In this document: positions 47,168 to 61,019 of the stretch, in pieces | Layout: each line of letters starts with the position of its first letter | How positions within the stretch are numbered: position 1 is the stretch's first letter | Assembly (NCBI GenBank): GCA_023515745.1 | Contig: JALECJ010000258.1 | Span: 2,951,164 to 3,015,163, forward strand | Direction of reading: 5' to 3' | DNA length: 64,000 bases | DNA from: Amoeboaphelidium protococcarum | Taxonomy: Eukaryota > Aphelidiomycota > Aphelidea | Made by a program: the position numbers and the translations under genes | Notes under the pieces: generated by a model | Database searches by the model: none | Told to the model about the DNA's origin: nothing | What the model saw: the letters and a program-made list of their open reading frames with translations, nothing else

Positions 47168-48409
47168 ATGTCTTCTGCTACATTGTATCGCTCAATCTAA
47201 AAGAAGAGTTAGTTGTGCAAGTTTATTTAGGAAGATTATGAATCTGCGATGAAGTACAATGTAAAGTTTTCGGGATCTAAAGACTTGAATGGTGACCAGG
47301 TGATTATAGTTGACTTGAATGATGATCTTAAACCTCAGGAATTCTATCTGATACTGGAAATTGCCTCAGAATTACATAAACATAATAATAGTGATGACCA
47401 GGTTGGTGGTGATAGCAATGAGACTACTGTGGATGGTGTGCAGGTATAGTAGTAATAATCATAACTAAAAGTTACCATGATTTTTGATTGTGAGAACCTG
47501 ACAGCCAGCTATGGTATTAATGTCGCCAGTTACTTTGATCATATTAAATAGCTGAATAGAAAGTATCCTCACTGTATCAATGTGTGCATGTTTGTAAATA
47601 TGAACTGGATTGTGAAGGGATTCTTCTCTGTATTACCAACATCTGGTAATAGCAGTAATGGTTTGAACATGAACCGGGTGAAATTTATTTCCAATTATGA
47701 TGATATTACAGAGTACATTGATCCTAGTCAGGTGCCGATTAAGTACGGTGGGTACCATCATCTACCTTATGATGATAATGCCGACTATTATCAGTTTATT
47801 ATGCGTTAGCTGATGGAAATTGATTCTGTCAAAGAGATGGTGGAGCGAATATAATAGGATTAATCAGGATTACTTTTGAATGAGATTCAGGAGAGTCCTC
47901 CGTCAACGGATAATCTTCTCCTTGTGTCTTCTTCTTCTTCATCTTTTACTGCAGCAGCAGCTGCTCTTTATCAATCTGGTGAAGGTGTCGAATCTCTGGC
48001 TCTATCTAACGGGCTGAAGAATGCCTATTCTCTATTCGACTCTATGCATCAGGATAGTGAAGATGAATATGTGGATTGCAGAGATGATGCCATGAGTGTA
48101 ATGTCAAGAGAGTAATAGTATCATACTGCCAGATCTTATCGTAGTAAAGTGTCCGTCCATCCTAATGAGGACTTGTAGGCTGGTCGTGATGATGATGATG
48201 ATGATGTTCAGTTGTAGGGTGATGGCAAGATTAGCGGTCGTTATAAGAATACTCTGAACAAGATTAAAAATTGGTTCTAGATTATTATTGGATTAGTGCA
48301 AAAGTATTTAATTTCTAATTTAACAAGTTAGCTATCATTCAAGGAGAAGTTTTTGGCTCTGTTGATTAGTCTAGTCATTCTCAGACGTATATATCCGAAG
48401 TAGAATTGA
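47168..48409 (+). CDS. CRAL-TRIO (Sec14-like) domain protein with C-terminal membrane helix
   Basis: 413 residues. Sec14-type lipid-transfer fold: FDCENLTAS...YFDHIKQLNRKYPHCINVCMFVNMNWIV and KGFFSVL, with the signature IDPSQVPIKYGGYHH, the conserved end of the lipid pocket (LPxxYGG). The C-terminal 170 residues are an acidic, Ser-rich linker and a hydrophobic segment (FLALLISLVILRRIY) just before the stop, so the protein is probably anchored. Its last 29 bp overlap the 3' end of the convergent sorting-nexin gene. The lipid is unknown. Gln codons include a TAG/TAA run encoding QQQQ. Confidence 0.85.
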
Positions 48410-51400
48410 TGTTGATGTTATTATTATAATTGCTGTAGTCTAAGCTTTGACTTCCTTTACCATTTATGCTATTCGTACTATTACCAGCTATAATAGTTTC
48501 GGTTATAATTTCTAGAAATTCAATCATAATATGAGCATTCATATCCTTATTTGTGAGCATTCGCAGACATCTCTGGAATGACTGAACCGTATTAGAACTT
48601 CCCAATAAACGGAAAGCATATCTGGGCAGAACATCATTCGACTGCTCCAAGTATTCCATCACTACATCGTTCAACTTATCGACGGCGCCATCTATTATGA
48701 TGGCGTCTTTAGCAGGAGGTTTGTAATTGGGCACTGTGGAGTACCATTTCCTCTCTGGCAGTGGCCAATACGAATCCATAAGACTTTACAACCACAGCTT
48801 CATCTAAGAATCTATAATCACTTACTGGAAGAGGTACTCTGCACTACCGAAAATACTCTCCTCAATCAATGATACCATCTTGTTGGACGATGTAGTGTCA
48901 AGATCATTTAGGGCACCACCGCCGCCAACACTTACACCACTGCCAACGATAGTTTATTCCAGGAACAAGGACCTTATAATCTACAAACCTTTACGCCTTA
49001 GCCATTAATTCTTGGCATTGAGATCGAAAAATTCAGTGACCAGAAGGAATCCTTGATTTATCAAATCTGGCAATTCCGACTAAGTGTTGACGCTCTGTTG
49101 ATACACTGTAGTCCCCGTTGAAGATGCGATAGATAGCCGACGTTATGGTGACTTTGAGCCCAGAGGATCTCTGACAGACGTTGCGTAACTCTGTGATCTT
49201 CCCCTGGTGGAATGATGTGGACCATCTTTCTATAACCCAGTATGACTTGAAGGTTAAATTTACTAGCCAAAAGTGGGCAGAGATCTGAGTATCTTATTAA
49301 GACTCTCGCGAACATTCTCCGAGATATTACCAGATCTCAACTGTTTTATACTAGTACCAGTGGGACCTCCCTGCAGAGTTGCCGGAGTGGCAGAGCGAAG
49401 CACCGGGCCAAGACCAGAGTGACCTCCGTCTGGAGTAAAGAAGAGTTGCATGGCGCGAGATTCACAAATCAGCTGATCCCCGACCAACATTTTCAGGTAA
49501 TGGTCAACATCATCTTTCAGTCTACGCAATCGCTATTCATTATCATTGATCTACTGCTGACTACTACTACCTAAAGATTGAGGCCTGCTCAGAGTGGGTA
49601 AATCAATCTTGCTCACCTTCGGGAATAGAGTCTTCAACTGAGTGTGCAGTGCCATAATGTCTGGATAAGACCGTGATAGAAGCCAACCTTTCAGATCACT
49701 CTATTGCGGCTCCACTTGCAACAAGAACACTGTATTCTTGAGCCGCTTAGTCAGAGATTAGCTATTAATTGAACCAGTGTTACTCTACTGGCGCAATTGA
49801 TCAAAATTCTGCTGAGCAGTGGAAATCATACGCTTGGTCAGTCCAGTCAAAGCACCCACAGGATTAATGAGCCTACTACCACCACCGCTATTACTACTTA
49901 GTGTACTGCTGCTTGCGTTCAAAGTATTAACACTACCACTGATCATTGTTGAGTTTCCGCTTCTATCAAGATCAGAATCAGCGACTATTGTGACATCCAT
50001 CACGCTCACTTTGATCGCTGTCAGATGTAGACGTTCTTACAACTGCACAGATTCCACTTGTTAGCCACTCTCACTCTGCTAATCGATATCCTCCTGAGAA
50101 GAAGAAGAAGATCGCGCATTAATATTATTATTAGCCATCATCATATCATTAGCCGAGGTGACCAGCATTGCCATCTAACGCTCCAAGTCTTTCTTATTCC
50201 TGGTCAGCTTACGCAACTGAGATCCAATCTCAATACTAGGCATCGGCATGGCATTCTGCTTACGCTTCAGATCAGCCATGCGGTCAGACAGAAGATGGTG
50301 CTACTCCCTAAGCTATGTTATAGCTGCAGCCAAATGGAGCAGAGCCTCTTCATCAGCATTCAATGATTTGTCTTGACGCAAACTAGACAATTCATCCGCG
50401 CCAACTTCAACCCGCTACGCGGTAGACTAAGAAGTGACATCTGCCGATTGCGGTACTTCAGTCGGTACTAGACTAATATCTTTCTCCTTCTAAGTAGACG
50501 CAGATGGATTTAAACTAACTGTTTAATCAGAAGGCTAGTCTTTCAATTTTTGAGATGGCAAAAAGGTCAACTCACTACTCGTTGTTTCATTATCCTGATT
50601 ACTTTACTAAGGCGAGGATGCATGTTCTTAAGTAGATTCTTCAACATCAGTCTTATCACCGTCATTAACGACAATATTCTCAAGAGGTTTAGATTCTTGA
50701 TCAATACCATAATACTTTTTAAACTTTTGAGACTTTTTAAATCCATCCAAGTAATCAGACTCCAAGATATTCAATACGTAATCCTTGGTCTTATCAAAGC
50801 ATTCAGCAGATATATGACCGCTATCTTCCAAAGCTGACTTCAACTCTTTAACTCGCTCTTCATGAATTTACTTGAGCTACTACTCCACTTTATCAGCATC
50901 AGATTTATCAGACAGAGTTAGATTCTCTAAATAGCTGCTCGGCATAGTGGACAGGGATACCAATTTTATGGGCAGTTCTGCGTACGGAGCAAAATGAGCA
51001 TCAAACACTGTCCTGGCATCAGCTCTAATAAGATCCATAGCGTGTTATCTATCACCGCCAATATCACTAGAATTCAAATTATCTCCATCATCCAATGACT
51101 GGAGCTCTTTCAGTTATAGCGAAGAAACTTGACAGTAGATATCTACATTGGTCCAGAAACGGAGATACGATGGAGCATTGATCTATTCCATATACTCCAT
51201 AAACATGGCAAACAAGTCATTCTTCTTCAGCACATCCATAGTGGTGAGCTGGACAGGAGCAATTCCATGCAATGATTTACGCCTCTCTTACTACAGCAAT
51301 TAACTATTAGCATGGCCATTATGCTACAGACTCTTGGCGGGATCCTTGACAAGCATTCTCAGTATTATGCTGCACAAAATCTCTGGTTGGGCGTAATGTT

Positions 51401-52241
51401 AAACTATGGGCCATAACACGCTGCCAGAGAGCAATTCTTACACAATCAACCTCATGCAAGGACTTTTAAAATCATCCTCTGGCACGAGAGCCTGGAGTAA
51501 TCTATATGCTACATCTCCTAATCGCTAGACATAATACTTTTATCCAACCTGCAGTTATACATTTAATCTAGTAAATTCATCCCAAGATTACTCTGACAGC
51601 TCAAATTACCGATAATATCCGAGACTTTTAATCAATGAAGATGACAGATAGGATAGCATTTTCATAATCTTCCTCTTATCTATACCATCAGTTGATTGAA
51701 ATGCACCAGCCTTCTTCATGATTACATAAAATCTATTAATGGCCACCGAGAGGGCACTTCTAACTTGATTGGGAAAACTGAGGCTTTTGGAAACATTCAG
51801 CGAATCATACCAGAAGTGGATAAAATCTTTGAGAAATAGGTCCACCAATTCATTCAATACAGGATCCAAGACTGTACAAGTGTCCAACTTTGTTAACAAT
51901 GATGAAACTGACTAAGAGTGGTGAGATTTATCTTGTAAATGATGATGTTCATCGACAGAATTTAAGCTTTACACAGACTTGGCAGTATTTTTAAACTCAT
52001 TCTACTAATTGTAAGATTATTAGGAATTAAATTAGTTAGGCAGAAATACAAGGTAACCAGCAATAAATCCAATTCCAGCAAATATAATTAAATGTATCAA
52101 TTTGGTGTAAAATAAGACGAATGTACAAGCCAGTGCAGTTAACACTATAAAGATTGACTATAATGGATACAGTGCACAGAACAACTTGACATCATCCCAT
52201 GTAAACTATTAACTCGCCACCTTCCACACCACCTCCCACAT
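48381..52241 (-). CDS. Sorting nexin of the SNX13/SNX14/Mdm1 family (TM-PXA-PX-Nexin_C)
   Basis: 1286 residues in one uninterrupted frame. Tethers the ER to endosomes/lysosomes or lipid droplets. Two N-terminal membrane helices (residues about 30-75: IFIVLTALACTFVLFY, LIIFAGIGFIAGYLVF) are followed by the PXA domain (residues about 115-215: VLNELVDLFLKDFIHFWYDSL onward). A long helical, partly charged middle could hold an RGS-like fold. The PX domain is around residues 830-930 (LKGWLLSRSYPDIMALHTQL, LPTLSR), with a phosphoinositide-pocket candidate RLRRLKDDVDHYL. The Nexin_C domain spans about 1080-1240. A Ser/Asn-rich tail follows. Fungal Mdm1 has the same order. Confidence 0.88.
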
Positions 52242-52581
52242 AACACTTTCTTACTCTGTCTATAAATTAATATATATATATATGAATACACAAGCGGGAA
52301 TTAAATCAAAATCAGTGTTGCAATTACAGTAATACACTAAGAGACAGTATTAATTTCTGCACACAGTTTTGTTGTTTCAATCAAAGCGCGAAAGAAAACT
52401 TCAAAACGAAAAGTCAAAGCGGAACGATTAGAAACTTGGGCGAAGTTTGAAGTATGAGCTGCTTAAACAACGATATGGCTGTAGTTACTCCACATTTAGA
52501 ACAAAGTTGAAATCATAAAATAGAAGCAATAGAAGCAAGATTCTTAAATATCTAATTTCTCTCTCTCACACACACCTCTTT
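52242..52581. other. Intergenic region
   Basis: AT-rich promoter side of the sorting nexin, with a (TA)n tract at about 52272-52283. Nothing else seen. Confidence 0.4.
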
Positions 52582-54930
52582 TCAAAAGTCAAACTTATTC
52601 TGTAGTTCATCAGCTAGCGCGTCCAAATCATCGACCCTGGCCTTTCCAGTTTGAGATGAGGCCATCATATCAAAGTTGTTACTATTCGAAAAGCTAGACC
52701 CCATTACATTTGGCTGTGGAATACTACCGAACGCAGTCGATATGTCTGCCGTTTATCTTGTGCTCATCTGGCGGCGGACAGATGCATTCCTCTGCACAGC
52801 ACTTGATGATCCCATTGCCTGAGATGAGCCGGCGGCAAACTTATCACCAAACAGATCCGGTTACTATTACTGTTACTGCTGCGAGATGGATGCAGAAGAG
52901 TCAGCATTGAATCTACTGCTCACAGAAGCGCGTCTGTTCAAATCCGATTTACCTTCTGCAGATGGTACTTGGGACGTTCCTCTGACAGAGGCAACAGGCA
53001 CAGGAGGCTTGAAATCGAACGATTCTGGAGCCTTGGCTTGTTTGCGCTTTCTAAAGCAACAACAGTAAATAGCCAAAGCTAGCAATAAAACTATGACAAC
53101 ACCAACTGCAATCACAGCCCACTAGAAGGATGCCCAAATTCCTAGCAATGCACCGAGCAACGCATTTCCATCAATAATTGGTCCGTTTGTCTACGTTGGT
53201 GTGGAAGTGGCACTCACCTAAGACACACTCAAGGTCTCAGTAATCGTCAAAGTGGCATTCAAAGATGCGGTGGGCAGAGAAGACTGAACACTGATAGTAG
53301 TCGATGAAGGCACTATAACCGGTCCAATTCTAGCAATAAAACTAGTTGAATTTCCCCAAGTATTGTTGTTTATTCCAAACAATTGTCCCTCGGACTGAGC
53401 AAACATGTATAACACGCCATTCGTGCTATCTACTCTCAACTCACGTGTAAAACTTTCAAAAGGCTTGGGCAATCCCCACTACCACACATCCAACACGGAA
53501 CCATCAGTGGTGTTCAAAGACATGATAAACATATCTCTCTCGCCATAGAACGGAAGTCCACTAAAGAGTGGAGATTTAGCATTTCCACCAACGTGCAGGA
53601 TACCGCGCGAAGAGTCCAAAGTGCCGGTGGTCAAGAATTCTGAGAATTAAGTGCCGTACATCGCGGTCCAAATCAATTGAGCACCATTGTCATTGATAGA
53701 TAATCTGGTGACAAACAAGTCTTGAAAGCCCTTATTGGTGTAGTTGGAGCTCAAATTACCAAAGGAGTATCCATAGACAAACAAGCTCTTTCCATCTGAG
53801 GAGACAGACATTCCGGTAGGTGTATCAAATCCAACATTTTGATCAAGATCATCAGTACCAAACACAAAAGTCCAGTCAGGTTTGCCACTAAATTCCTAAA
53901 CTACAGGAGATGGACTCGACGAAGCTGTTGTTGCCTCATCAGTTGTGGTAGTGGTTGATTCAGTGGATGATGTAGATACCTCAAGCGAAGCTGTGCTGAA
54001 GGTAGAAGACATATTCACATGTACAGCAGACACTGTTGAATTGGCAGACATCAAGGTAGTAAGCATTGTAGTGGTGGTGGTAGTAGTAGTAGTAGTCGTC
54101 TCACTAGTAGTATCAGCAGTCGCCGTAGTTGTAGTACTAGTGGTAATGCCAAGTTCAGTAGGTGTCTTCATGTTCATACGCGCCACAAACACATTCTAAA
54201 CACCTTTCACTGCGACTCCGTTCACTGAAGTACGCTGGGCACCACCCAATACAAATACGATACCAGCGTCTGCAGCCAAAGGGGAAGTTCTTAATTAAGT
54301 AGGAATCTAAGCTGCATCATCATTCTGAAAGAAAGCAACAACTGTATTGTTACCACCACCAGGATGTCTTGTGACAACATACTGGAAGTTGTTATTTGTG
54401 CCCAATACATAAATGTCACCAGTCAGTCGGTCTACAGTAAGATGAACCGGATTGATAACTCTGTCATTGCCTGACTAGTTACTCGTGTCATAGGTGACTG
54501 TCTTCAGAAGACTACCAGTGACTGGATCAATAACAAAGATCATATAAGAGCTATGCTAAAGATCAATATCGTACTGCGTCAACACATAACTCATAGCATT
54601 AGATTCAGATTAGCCACAGAATGCTCCTTTCATCTTGTATTCGGACGGTACAGTATAGAAGTAGTCAGCAGATGCAGCGCTGAAGTTACCACCATAATAA
54701 GAGCTAAACAGGCCACCAGTTGATCCACTGACATTTTAAAAAGTTTAGGCAGCAAACAATTTGTTGTCACTTCTCAAACACAATCTTTAACCGGATGATA
54801 CATAATTATCACTAAACTGACTAATGACTTTAGGCGTACCAGCTGAAGATCTAAAGCGCGGAAGATTAGAGGATGCCAAAGAGACTGATGCTATTGCAGC
54901 GATTAGAACAAAATGATTGATTGAGACCAT
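52582..54930 (-). CDS. Surface type I membrane protein with internal Thr-rich linker
   Basis: 782 residues. Signal peptide MVSINHFVLIAAIASVSLAS. A first propeller-like region of about 240 residues (LTGDIYVLGTNN, AGIVFVLGGAQRT) is followed by a Thr/Ser-rich linker (residues about 253-345). A second propeller-like region (SSDGKSLFVYGYSFGN, DSSRGILHVGGNAK, DSTNGVLYMFAQSEG) resembles SBBP-type repeats. One membrane helix (AVIAVGVVIVLLLALAIYC, about 604-624) precedes a CCCFRKRKQ stop-transfer and a cytosolic tail of about 150 residues, Gln-rich (QQQQQQ from TAA/TAG) and ending DDLDALADELQNKFDF. Probably a surface receptor or adhesin; ligand unknown. Confidence 0.8.
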
Positions 54931-55255
54931 TGTTATAACTATAAAATCAGTTAATCAATGAGGTGCCAGCAGTATAAACAGTATTTTGTCACAATCAATA
55001 CACAAAATTTAGAATTTACAACTTTACAAGCATCTGAACAATCAACTGTTAAAAGGCGTATTACTATGTAAGTGAATTTTTATATCTCCAAGTAATTACA
55101 TCTGTGCTATAAATAGATCCATGGCAACCATGTTTTGAGTAACGACCGCCAATCGCGGTGATAAACACAAGTGAGCTTAAAACGAAGCGCATAATAAAAA
55201 CTACCAAGTTCCTCATATTTATCAAATTTACAAATTCATACACCAACCATACAAA
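54931..55255. other. Intergenic region
   Basis: Between two minus-strand genes: upstream flank of the surface protein and 3' flank of topoisomerase II. Nothing recognised. Confidence 0.4.
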
Positions 55256-58200
55256 TCAAGCCATAAAGTCACTGTCATCTTCCGATTCTTCAGTGTCATC
55301 CTCATCATCATCATCATCATCAGACACGTCAAACTTCTTGACCACCTTCTTCTTCGCAGGAGCCTTGCTTTTAGAAGCACCTTTCTTGCCTTTCTTACCT
55401 GCACCACCAGCTTGCTGAATTCCTTTGGTAGATTTAAGGTCTGCTTCATTCAAGTCAGACTCCATCTTGTTCCATTCGTCCATAAAGTCATTCAGATCTC
55501 TTATCCACAGATCTTTGACACCGGTTGCCAACAATTCATCAAGTTCCTGTTGCTTCTTGGCGCGGTCCTCCTTCAACTTGGTCACCTTTTCCGCAGTCAA
55601 ACTCCAAATAGCCATAGAGAGTAAATAGTCATAGCTACCAGCCATCGACGGGCCACTCTCATCCTCACTATCATCAGCATTATCATCGGCTGCCTTCTTA
55701 CCAGTCTTTGGCATCGGCTTATAATCGCGCTTCTGCAGCTCAGCGATAATATCATTCTTCTTTCGATTCTGAACCACTAGCTTTCCCTAAATAATCTCCA
55801 TTATAAAGCGCACCTTATTATCCAGCACAGTCCAGTCTTGAGTCAGTTGATCTGCAAGGAATTCTTTACGCTTCTGATAGAACTGGAGACGAAGATGATA
55901 GAACTCTTATAGAATCTCCAAGGCATTGGCATATTTTTTAATTCTTCCTTCTGGATCAAAGCATACCATGTTGGACGTGGAAATTGAAGAGACCATCTTG
56001 AACTTCTTTTCCAAACCTTCCTTCTCTGCAGCTGCCATATTGGCCTCGGTCAAATGAATTACAAAGTGCACAGTGGAGTCAGAGTGGTATTCCTTGTAAT
56101 CCTTGATGAACGCCGGAGTCTTTTCATTTCCAGACAGCAGAGACTCCAGAAACTCTTTGTAAGTCTGTGTCCAGAAGCGTACAGGGAGTTCAGTGATTTC
56201 CAGAGTTGTCGCATCAACCTTAGTGATCTTACCGCACACATTATATTTTCCATTTCCCAAATCTACCAAATCGCCATGGAATCCGCGATACCATGGATGC
56301 ATTTGTACCATCTCCTGATTTAACATCAGTCTCTTCAAATTCTCAACGATATCTCTTGGATTGTAATTAGGAATAGAGCAACTCCACCCAGTACCAATAC
56401 CTTCACCTCCATTAACCAACAACAGCGGCATCACGGGAATGTACCAATCAGGCTCAATCTTCTGGCCATCATCAGTCAGATAATTCAACAGATTGTCATC
56501 GAATTTGTGAAATATTTTACGAGCGATAGAAGTCAGTCGAGTGAAGATATAACGAGCGCTTGCAGCATCTTTACCTCCTTGCAAGCGACTACCAAACTAA
56601 CCGATAGGTTCCAGTAAATTGATATTATTGCTACCAACAAAGTTCTATGCCAAACCAACGATGGAAGACTACAGACTCACTTCACCATGATGATACGCAG
56701 AGTGCTCAGCAACATAACCACTCAACTGCGCAACTTTGATCTCACCCTTCACTAGATTTCTTTTGAAACAAGCATAGACAATCTTGCGTAGACCAGGCTT
56801 CAAACCATCAACGACGTTAGGGATAGATCTGATATTATCAGCCATGCTGAACAGGATGAGCTCTTTATTGATGAAATCTGATACACTGATCTGATCAGTG
56901 CTATGATCAATAAAAGTACCAGGCTTGAAAGCTCTCAACCACTCCTTTCTGTTATCCGTCTTCTTCTTATTAAAAGCCATATCAATCATATCACGCTCCT
57001 CTTCAGAAATCGGACCAAACTCCTTCTTATGATGAGCGAGATTCAAGAAATACTACTTGGCATCTTCCTTTGTACTGGTTCCGAGACCTTTGTAGTATTT
57101 GATATTCCAGCCAACCGCGCCATCAGTCTCCTCGAGCCACTACTCGTACTCAGGTATAGTATAAAAAGTAACAGAGTTCTTCCCTTTCGTAGCTTTCACA
57201 ATTGGAGTGATAAATTCGCACAAGAAACCTTCTAGATGAAGCAGCTCCGGGAAGAAATGATCCAAGAAATTCAATATTAAGCCTTTGATGTGAGAACCAT
57301 CGTGATCCTGATCAGTCATGATCATCAAATGTCCGTAGCGAAGAGTGGATGTATCAGTGTACTTTTTACCATGTTATAGGCCCATAATCTACTTGATGTT
57401 ATTAATCTCCGCATTCTCCATAATCTGCTTGTGAGTAGCTTCACGGACATTTAACAACTTACCACGCAATGGAAACACACCATAATAGTCTCTGCCAATG
57501 ACACCTAGACCGGTAACAGCCAGAGTTTTAGCACTGTCTCCCTCGGTAACAATCAATGTACACTTGGAGCCATCCTTGGAACCGGCCTTGTTTGCATCAT
57601 CAAGCTTTGTGATTCCAGCAATTCTGATTCGCTTCGATCCATCAGTCTTCTTCAACATGAGATCTTACTTGGACTTAGCCCAATGCAAGACATTCTCAAT
57701 CAGACCAGACTTTTTCACCTTATTTACAAATTCATCACTAATTGCACATTTGCTTCCAAACTGACTAGATTTCAAAGTCATATTCTCTTTGGTCTGAGAA
57801 TCGAAGGCAGGATTTTCAATAAGACAATTGATGAATAGCCACATTTAATTTTTGATTTAAAATGACTTGACAGGTGCAGCCTTATTCTTCTTCTGTATGG
57901 CATCAATAATCTTGGACACAACAGTATCAGCAACATGGTTGACGTGAGTACCACCCTTCGACGTAGAGATAGAATTCACAAATGATACCTACTAAAATTG
58001 ACCTTCACTGAGAGTAAAAGCAACCTCCCAACGGTCATTCACAATCTCATGAACCACAACAGGCTTCTGGCCGCCCAGAACTACAGCATTGTTATCCTTA
58101 GATGAGACGAAAAGATCAACGTATTACCTAAAATTCTTGATTTTAATACGCTGATCATTCAAGTACACCTTGACATTCTTTAAACAACCAGCCATATCCA

Positions 58201-59353
58201 CCACACGCTTTTGCAGCAGAGCCTCAATATCATGATCAATTCCATCCATTCCAAACTTACCAAAATCAGGCTTGAACGTGATTTTAGTATACTCTTCTTC
58301 TCTAGAGTTGGAAGACAGCTTCGGCTCTCCCTTCACTGACATATTCTTCGAAAATACCTACTTATACTTTCTACCAGACACCTTGTCAGCAGTTTCCACG
58401 ATAAACTCTGTACTGAAAATATTACACAACTTGGCACCATAACCATTTCTACCACCAGTGACTTTACGATCATTGTCATCATAATTGCTAGAGGTCAAGA
58501 GATGACCAAAAATCAACTCTGGAACATACACTTTCTCCACAGCGTGAATCTCAATAGGAATACCCTTACCATTATTGTGAACGGAAATCACACCATTCTC
58601 CTTGTCGATGACCACCTTTAAAACATCCATAGACGGATCTCTCTGCTTATTATCAGCCGCATTCACCAAAATCTCGTCAAATATTTTATAGAAGCCAGGC
58701 ACGTAAGAAATATCACGAAACACCATAGTACCACCATGCTCATTATCAGCCTACTCCCACACCCACATCTGCTGTTTAATAGATTCTACAGAGCCGATAT
58801 AGGTGTCAGGTCTCAGCAGAATATGCTCCAATTGACTCTTCTTCTGATAAATCTCTTCAATAGTCTTACTCTTTTGGTTTTAACCATTTGAAGCAGTAGG
58901 CTGGGCGGCAGGACGGACATTCTCCTGCTCTACCTCAGCTGAAAAACTATCACCACCATCCTAGTCGTCGTCAGCATCAGATTGATCCAAGATCTTTTGC
59001 TTACTTGCAGCTGATTTAGTCGACTTGGGCGCACTTTTAGTCTTGGCCACTTTAGACACTGTCGGCTTTGACTTTTTCTATGGAGCCACGAAGCTGTCAA
59101 ATTCATCATCATCATTATCAGATAAATCAGCACCACCATGGGCAGCAGATGACTGAGTTAAATCAGAAGATGCAACTTTCTTAGACTTCTTGCTTTTACC
59201 AGCACCACTGGCAGCCTTTGACTTTGTCGTCTTAGAAGAAGCAGTAGCAGTCTTTGCCAGCTTAGTCTTCTTTGGTTTAGGTGAAAAATCATCAGAACTA
59301 GCCTGGTATGAAGACTCAACCATGGCACCAAACTCACTATCACTATCAGACAT
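55256..59353 (-). CDS. DNA topoisomerase II
   Basis: 1365 residues, one exon. Passes one DNA duplex through another, needed for chromosome segregation. The N-terminal tail (residues 1-165) is acidic/Lys-rich. The GHKL ATPase is next (DEILVNAADN, GKGIPI, GRNGYGAKL), then SEGQFQQVSFVNSI with both Gln as TAG TAG. TOPRIM is VTEGDSAKTLA with Glu at residue 604, and DQDHDGSHIKG binds metal. The cleavage domain has GLAQNFVGSNNINLLEPIGQFGSR, then AASARYIF with catalytic Tyr at residue 935. The C-terminal tail is basic then acidic (DVSDDDDDDED...DSDFMA). Frame extends upstream to an ATG at 59473, but MSDSDSEFG fits better. Its upstream flank holds several ACGCG motifs. Confidence 0.97.
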
Positions 59354-59741
59354 AGTATGCTTCAAATTCTTTATGTATACTTCAGATACTCGAGTAGGAG
59401 GAAGAGAAGCAGCAGTTGAAGATGAAGATGCCAAAGAGGCGAGAGAACAAGAGTCTTTGAAACTGAAACACATTTCGTTTCACTCTGACGCGTCTTGCTC
59501 GATTTCCATTTCCGTCTGGAAGATTGTTGACGCGAGAAGGGCAGAGAGAGATGACGCTCACGACAAACGGGATCAATTAAGGATCGCGACCGAAACGCGT
59601 AAAAAATTTACTCTGGACGGTTTCGTAAGAGGATATGGTGAATTAAGATTTAGAAACGTTTCAATCTGACTTCAATAAATATCTAACTCAAATTAACGCG
59701 ATCACTTCACTAAATCTTCCATATGATGATTGGTTATTAAA
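59354..59741. promoter_or_regulatory. Upstream region of topoisomerase II with clustered ACGCG motifs
   Basis: 388 bp containing ACGCGT at 59488-59493 and 59595-59600, ACGCGA at 59530-59535 and 59696-59701. In fungi ACGCGT is the MluI cell-cycle box bound by MBF before S-phase genes; topoisomerase II would be a fitting target. The role here is inferred. Confidence 0.45.
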
Positions 59742-61019
59742 TCATTCGATAATCTCAGTAACTAGGCCAGTGGCGACGGTACGGCCACCCTCACGCACAG
59801 TGAATCTGCTACCACTCTCAATGGCAATATCAGTGGCCATCTGCATTGTGGCCTCCACCTGATCACCAGGCATGACCATTTGCACAGAATCTGGCAATAC
59901 CACGGTGACTGTAGCATCTGCAGTCCTGGTAAACAGCTGCGGTCTGTAGTTGGTGACAAACGGCGTGTGTCTACCACCTTCATCCTTGGTCAGAGCGTAC
60001 AGCTGAGCCTTGAACTTCTTGTGTGACTTGATACTGCCCGGAGCGGCCAACACCATACCACGTCTGATATCTTCACGCTTGACACCACGCAAAAGGATAC
60101 CCAGATTATCACCAGCTTCACCACGATCCAGTTCTTTGTGGAACATCTCCAGACCGGTAACAGCAGTCTTCAGCTTACTTCCAAATCCGACAATCTCCAC
60201 TTCCTGACCCTTGAGGATGGTTCCACGCTCCACTCTTCCAGTCACCACAGTACCACGACCGGCAATACTGTGAGTATCTTCAACAGGCTGTAAAAACGGC
60301 TTATCCAGACCACGTTCTGGCGTAGGGATCCACTCGTCCACAGCCTTCATCAACTTGAGAATGGCCGTCTTACCAATACCATTATCATCCTTGTTCTCTA
60401 GTGCGTACAGAGCACTACCAGCCACAATCGGAGTATTATCACCGTCAAAATCATACTGAGTTAGCAGTTCTCTCATCTCCATCTCCACCAGTTCCAACAT
60501 TTCAGGATCATCCAGTTAATCAACCTTGTTAACAAAGACAACGATGTGCTTGACACCAACTTGACGCGCCAATAGCAAATGCTCTCTAGTCTACGGCATG
60601 GATCCATCTGTGGCTGCTACAACAATAATCGCTCCGTCCATCTAGGCAGCACCAGTAATCATATTCTTGATATAATCCTTGTGACCAGGACAGTCCACAT
60701 GGCCGTAATGTCTGTTGTCAGTTTCGTACTCAATATGAGCGGTGTTAATAGTGATACCACGCGCCTTCTCTTCAGGAGCATTATCGATATCAGAGTAAGC
60801 CTTGGCTTTTGCCTGACCACTCTCAGACAGGACTTTAGTAATGGCAGCACTCAGCGATGTCTTACCGTGATCAACGTGTCCTATAGTACCAATGTTTACG
60901 TGAGGCTTCTTCCTTTCAAATTTAGCAGCAGCTTCTGATGCATAATAACGCAGACTTCCCTTTGCAGTCAAATGCTTAGATGTCAATTATTTACTCAAAA
61001 CGCGTAAAGATCGCTACAT
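59742..61019 (-). CDS. Mitochondrial elongation factor Tu
   Basis: 425 residues. Delivers aminoacyl-tRNA to mitochondrial ribosomes. The first about 32 residues ([20 protein letters not shown]...RYYAS) are basic with no acidic residue until [19 protein letters not shown]: a typical mitochondrial presequence, visible only if the TAG second codon is Gln. G motifs: [24 protein letters not shown]. Domains II and III are complete ([43 protein letters not shown]). Invariant Gln of GAAQMDGAI (TAG at 60642) and MPQTREH (TAG at 60591) support the recoding. The closest relatives are bacterial/mitochondrial, not cytosolic EF1A. Confidence 0.97.

Noticed and set aside
59190-59669. 159-codon plus-strand open frame
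   Set aside because: Antisense to the Ser/Lys-rich N-terminal tail of topoisomerase II and its upstream flank; composition bias explains its openness.
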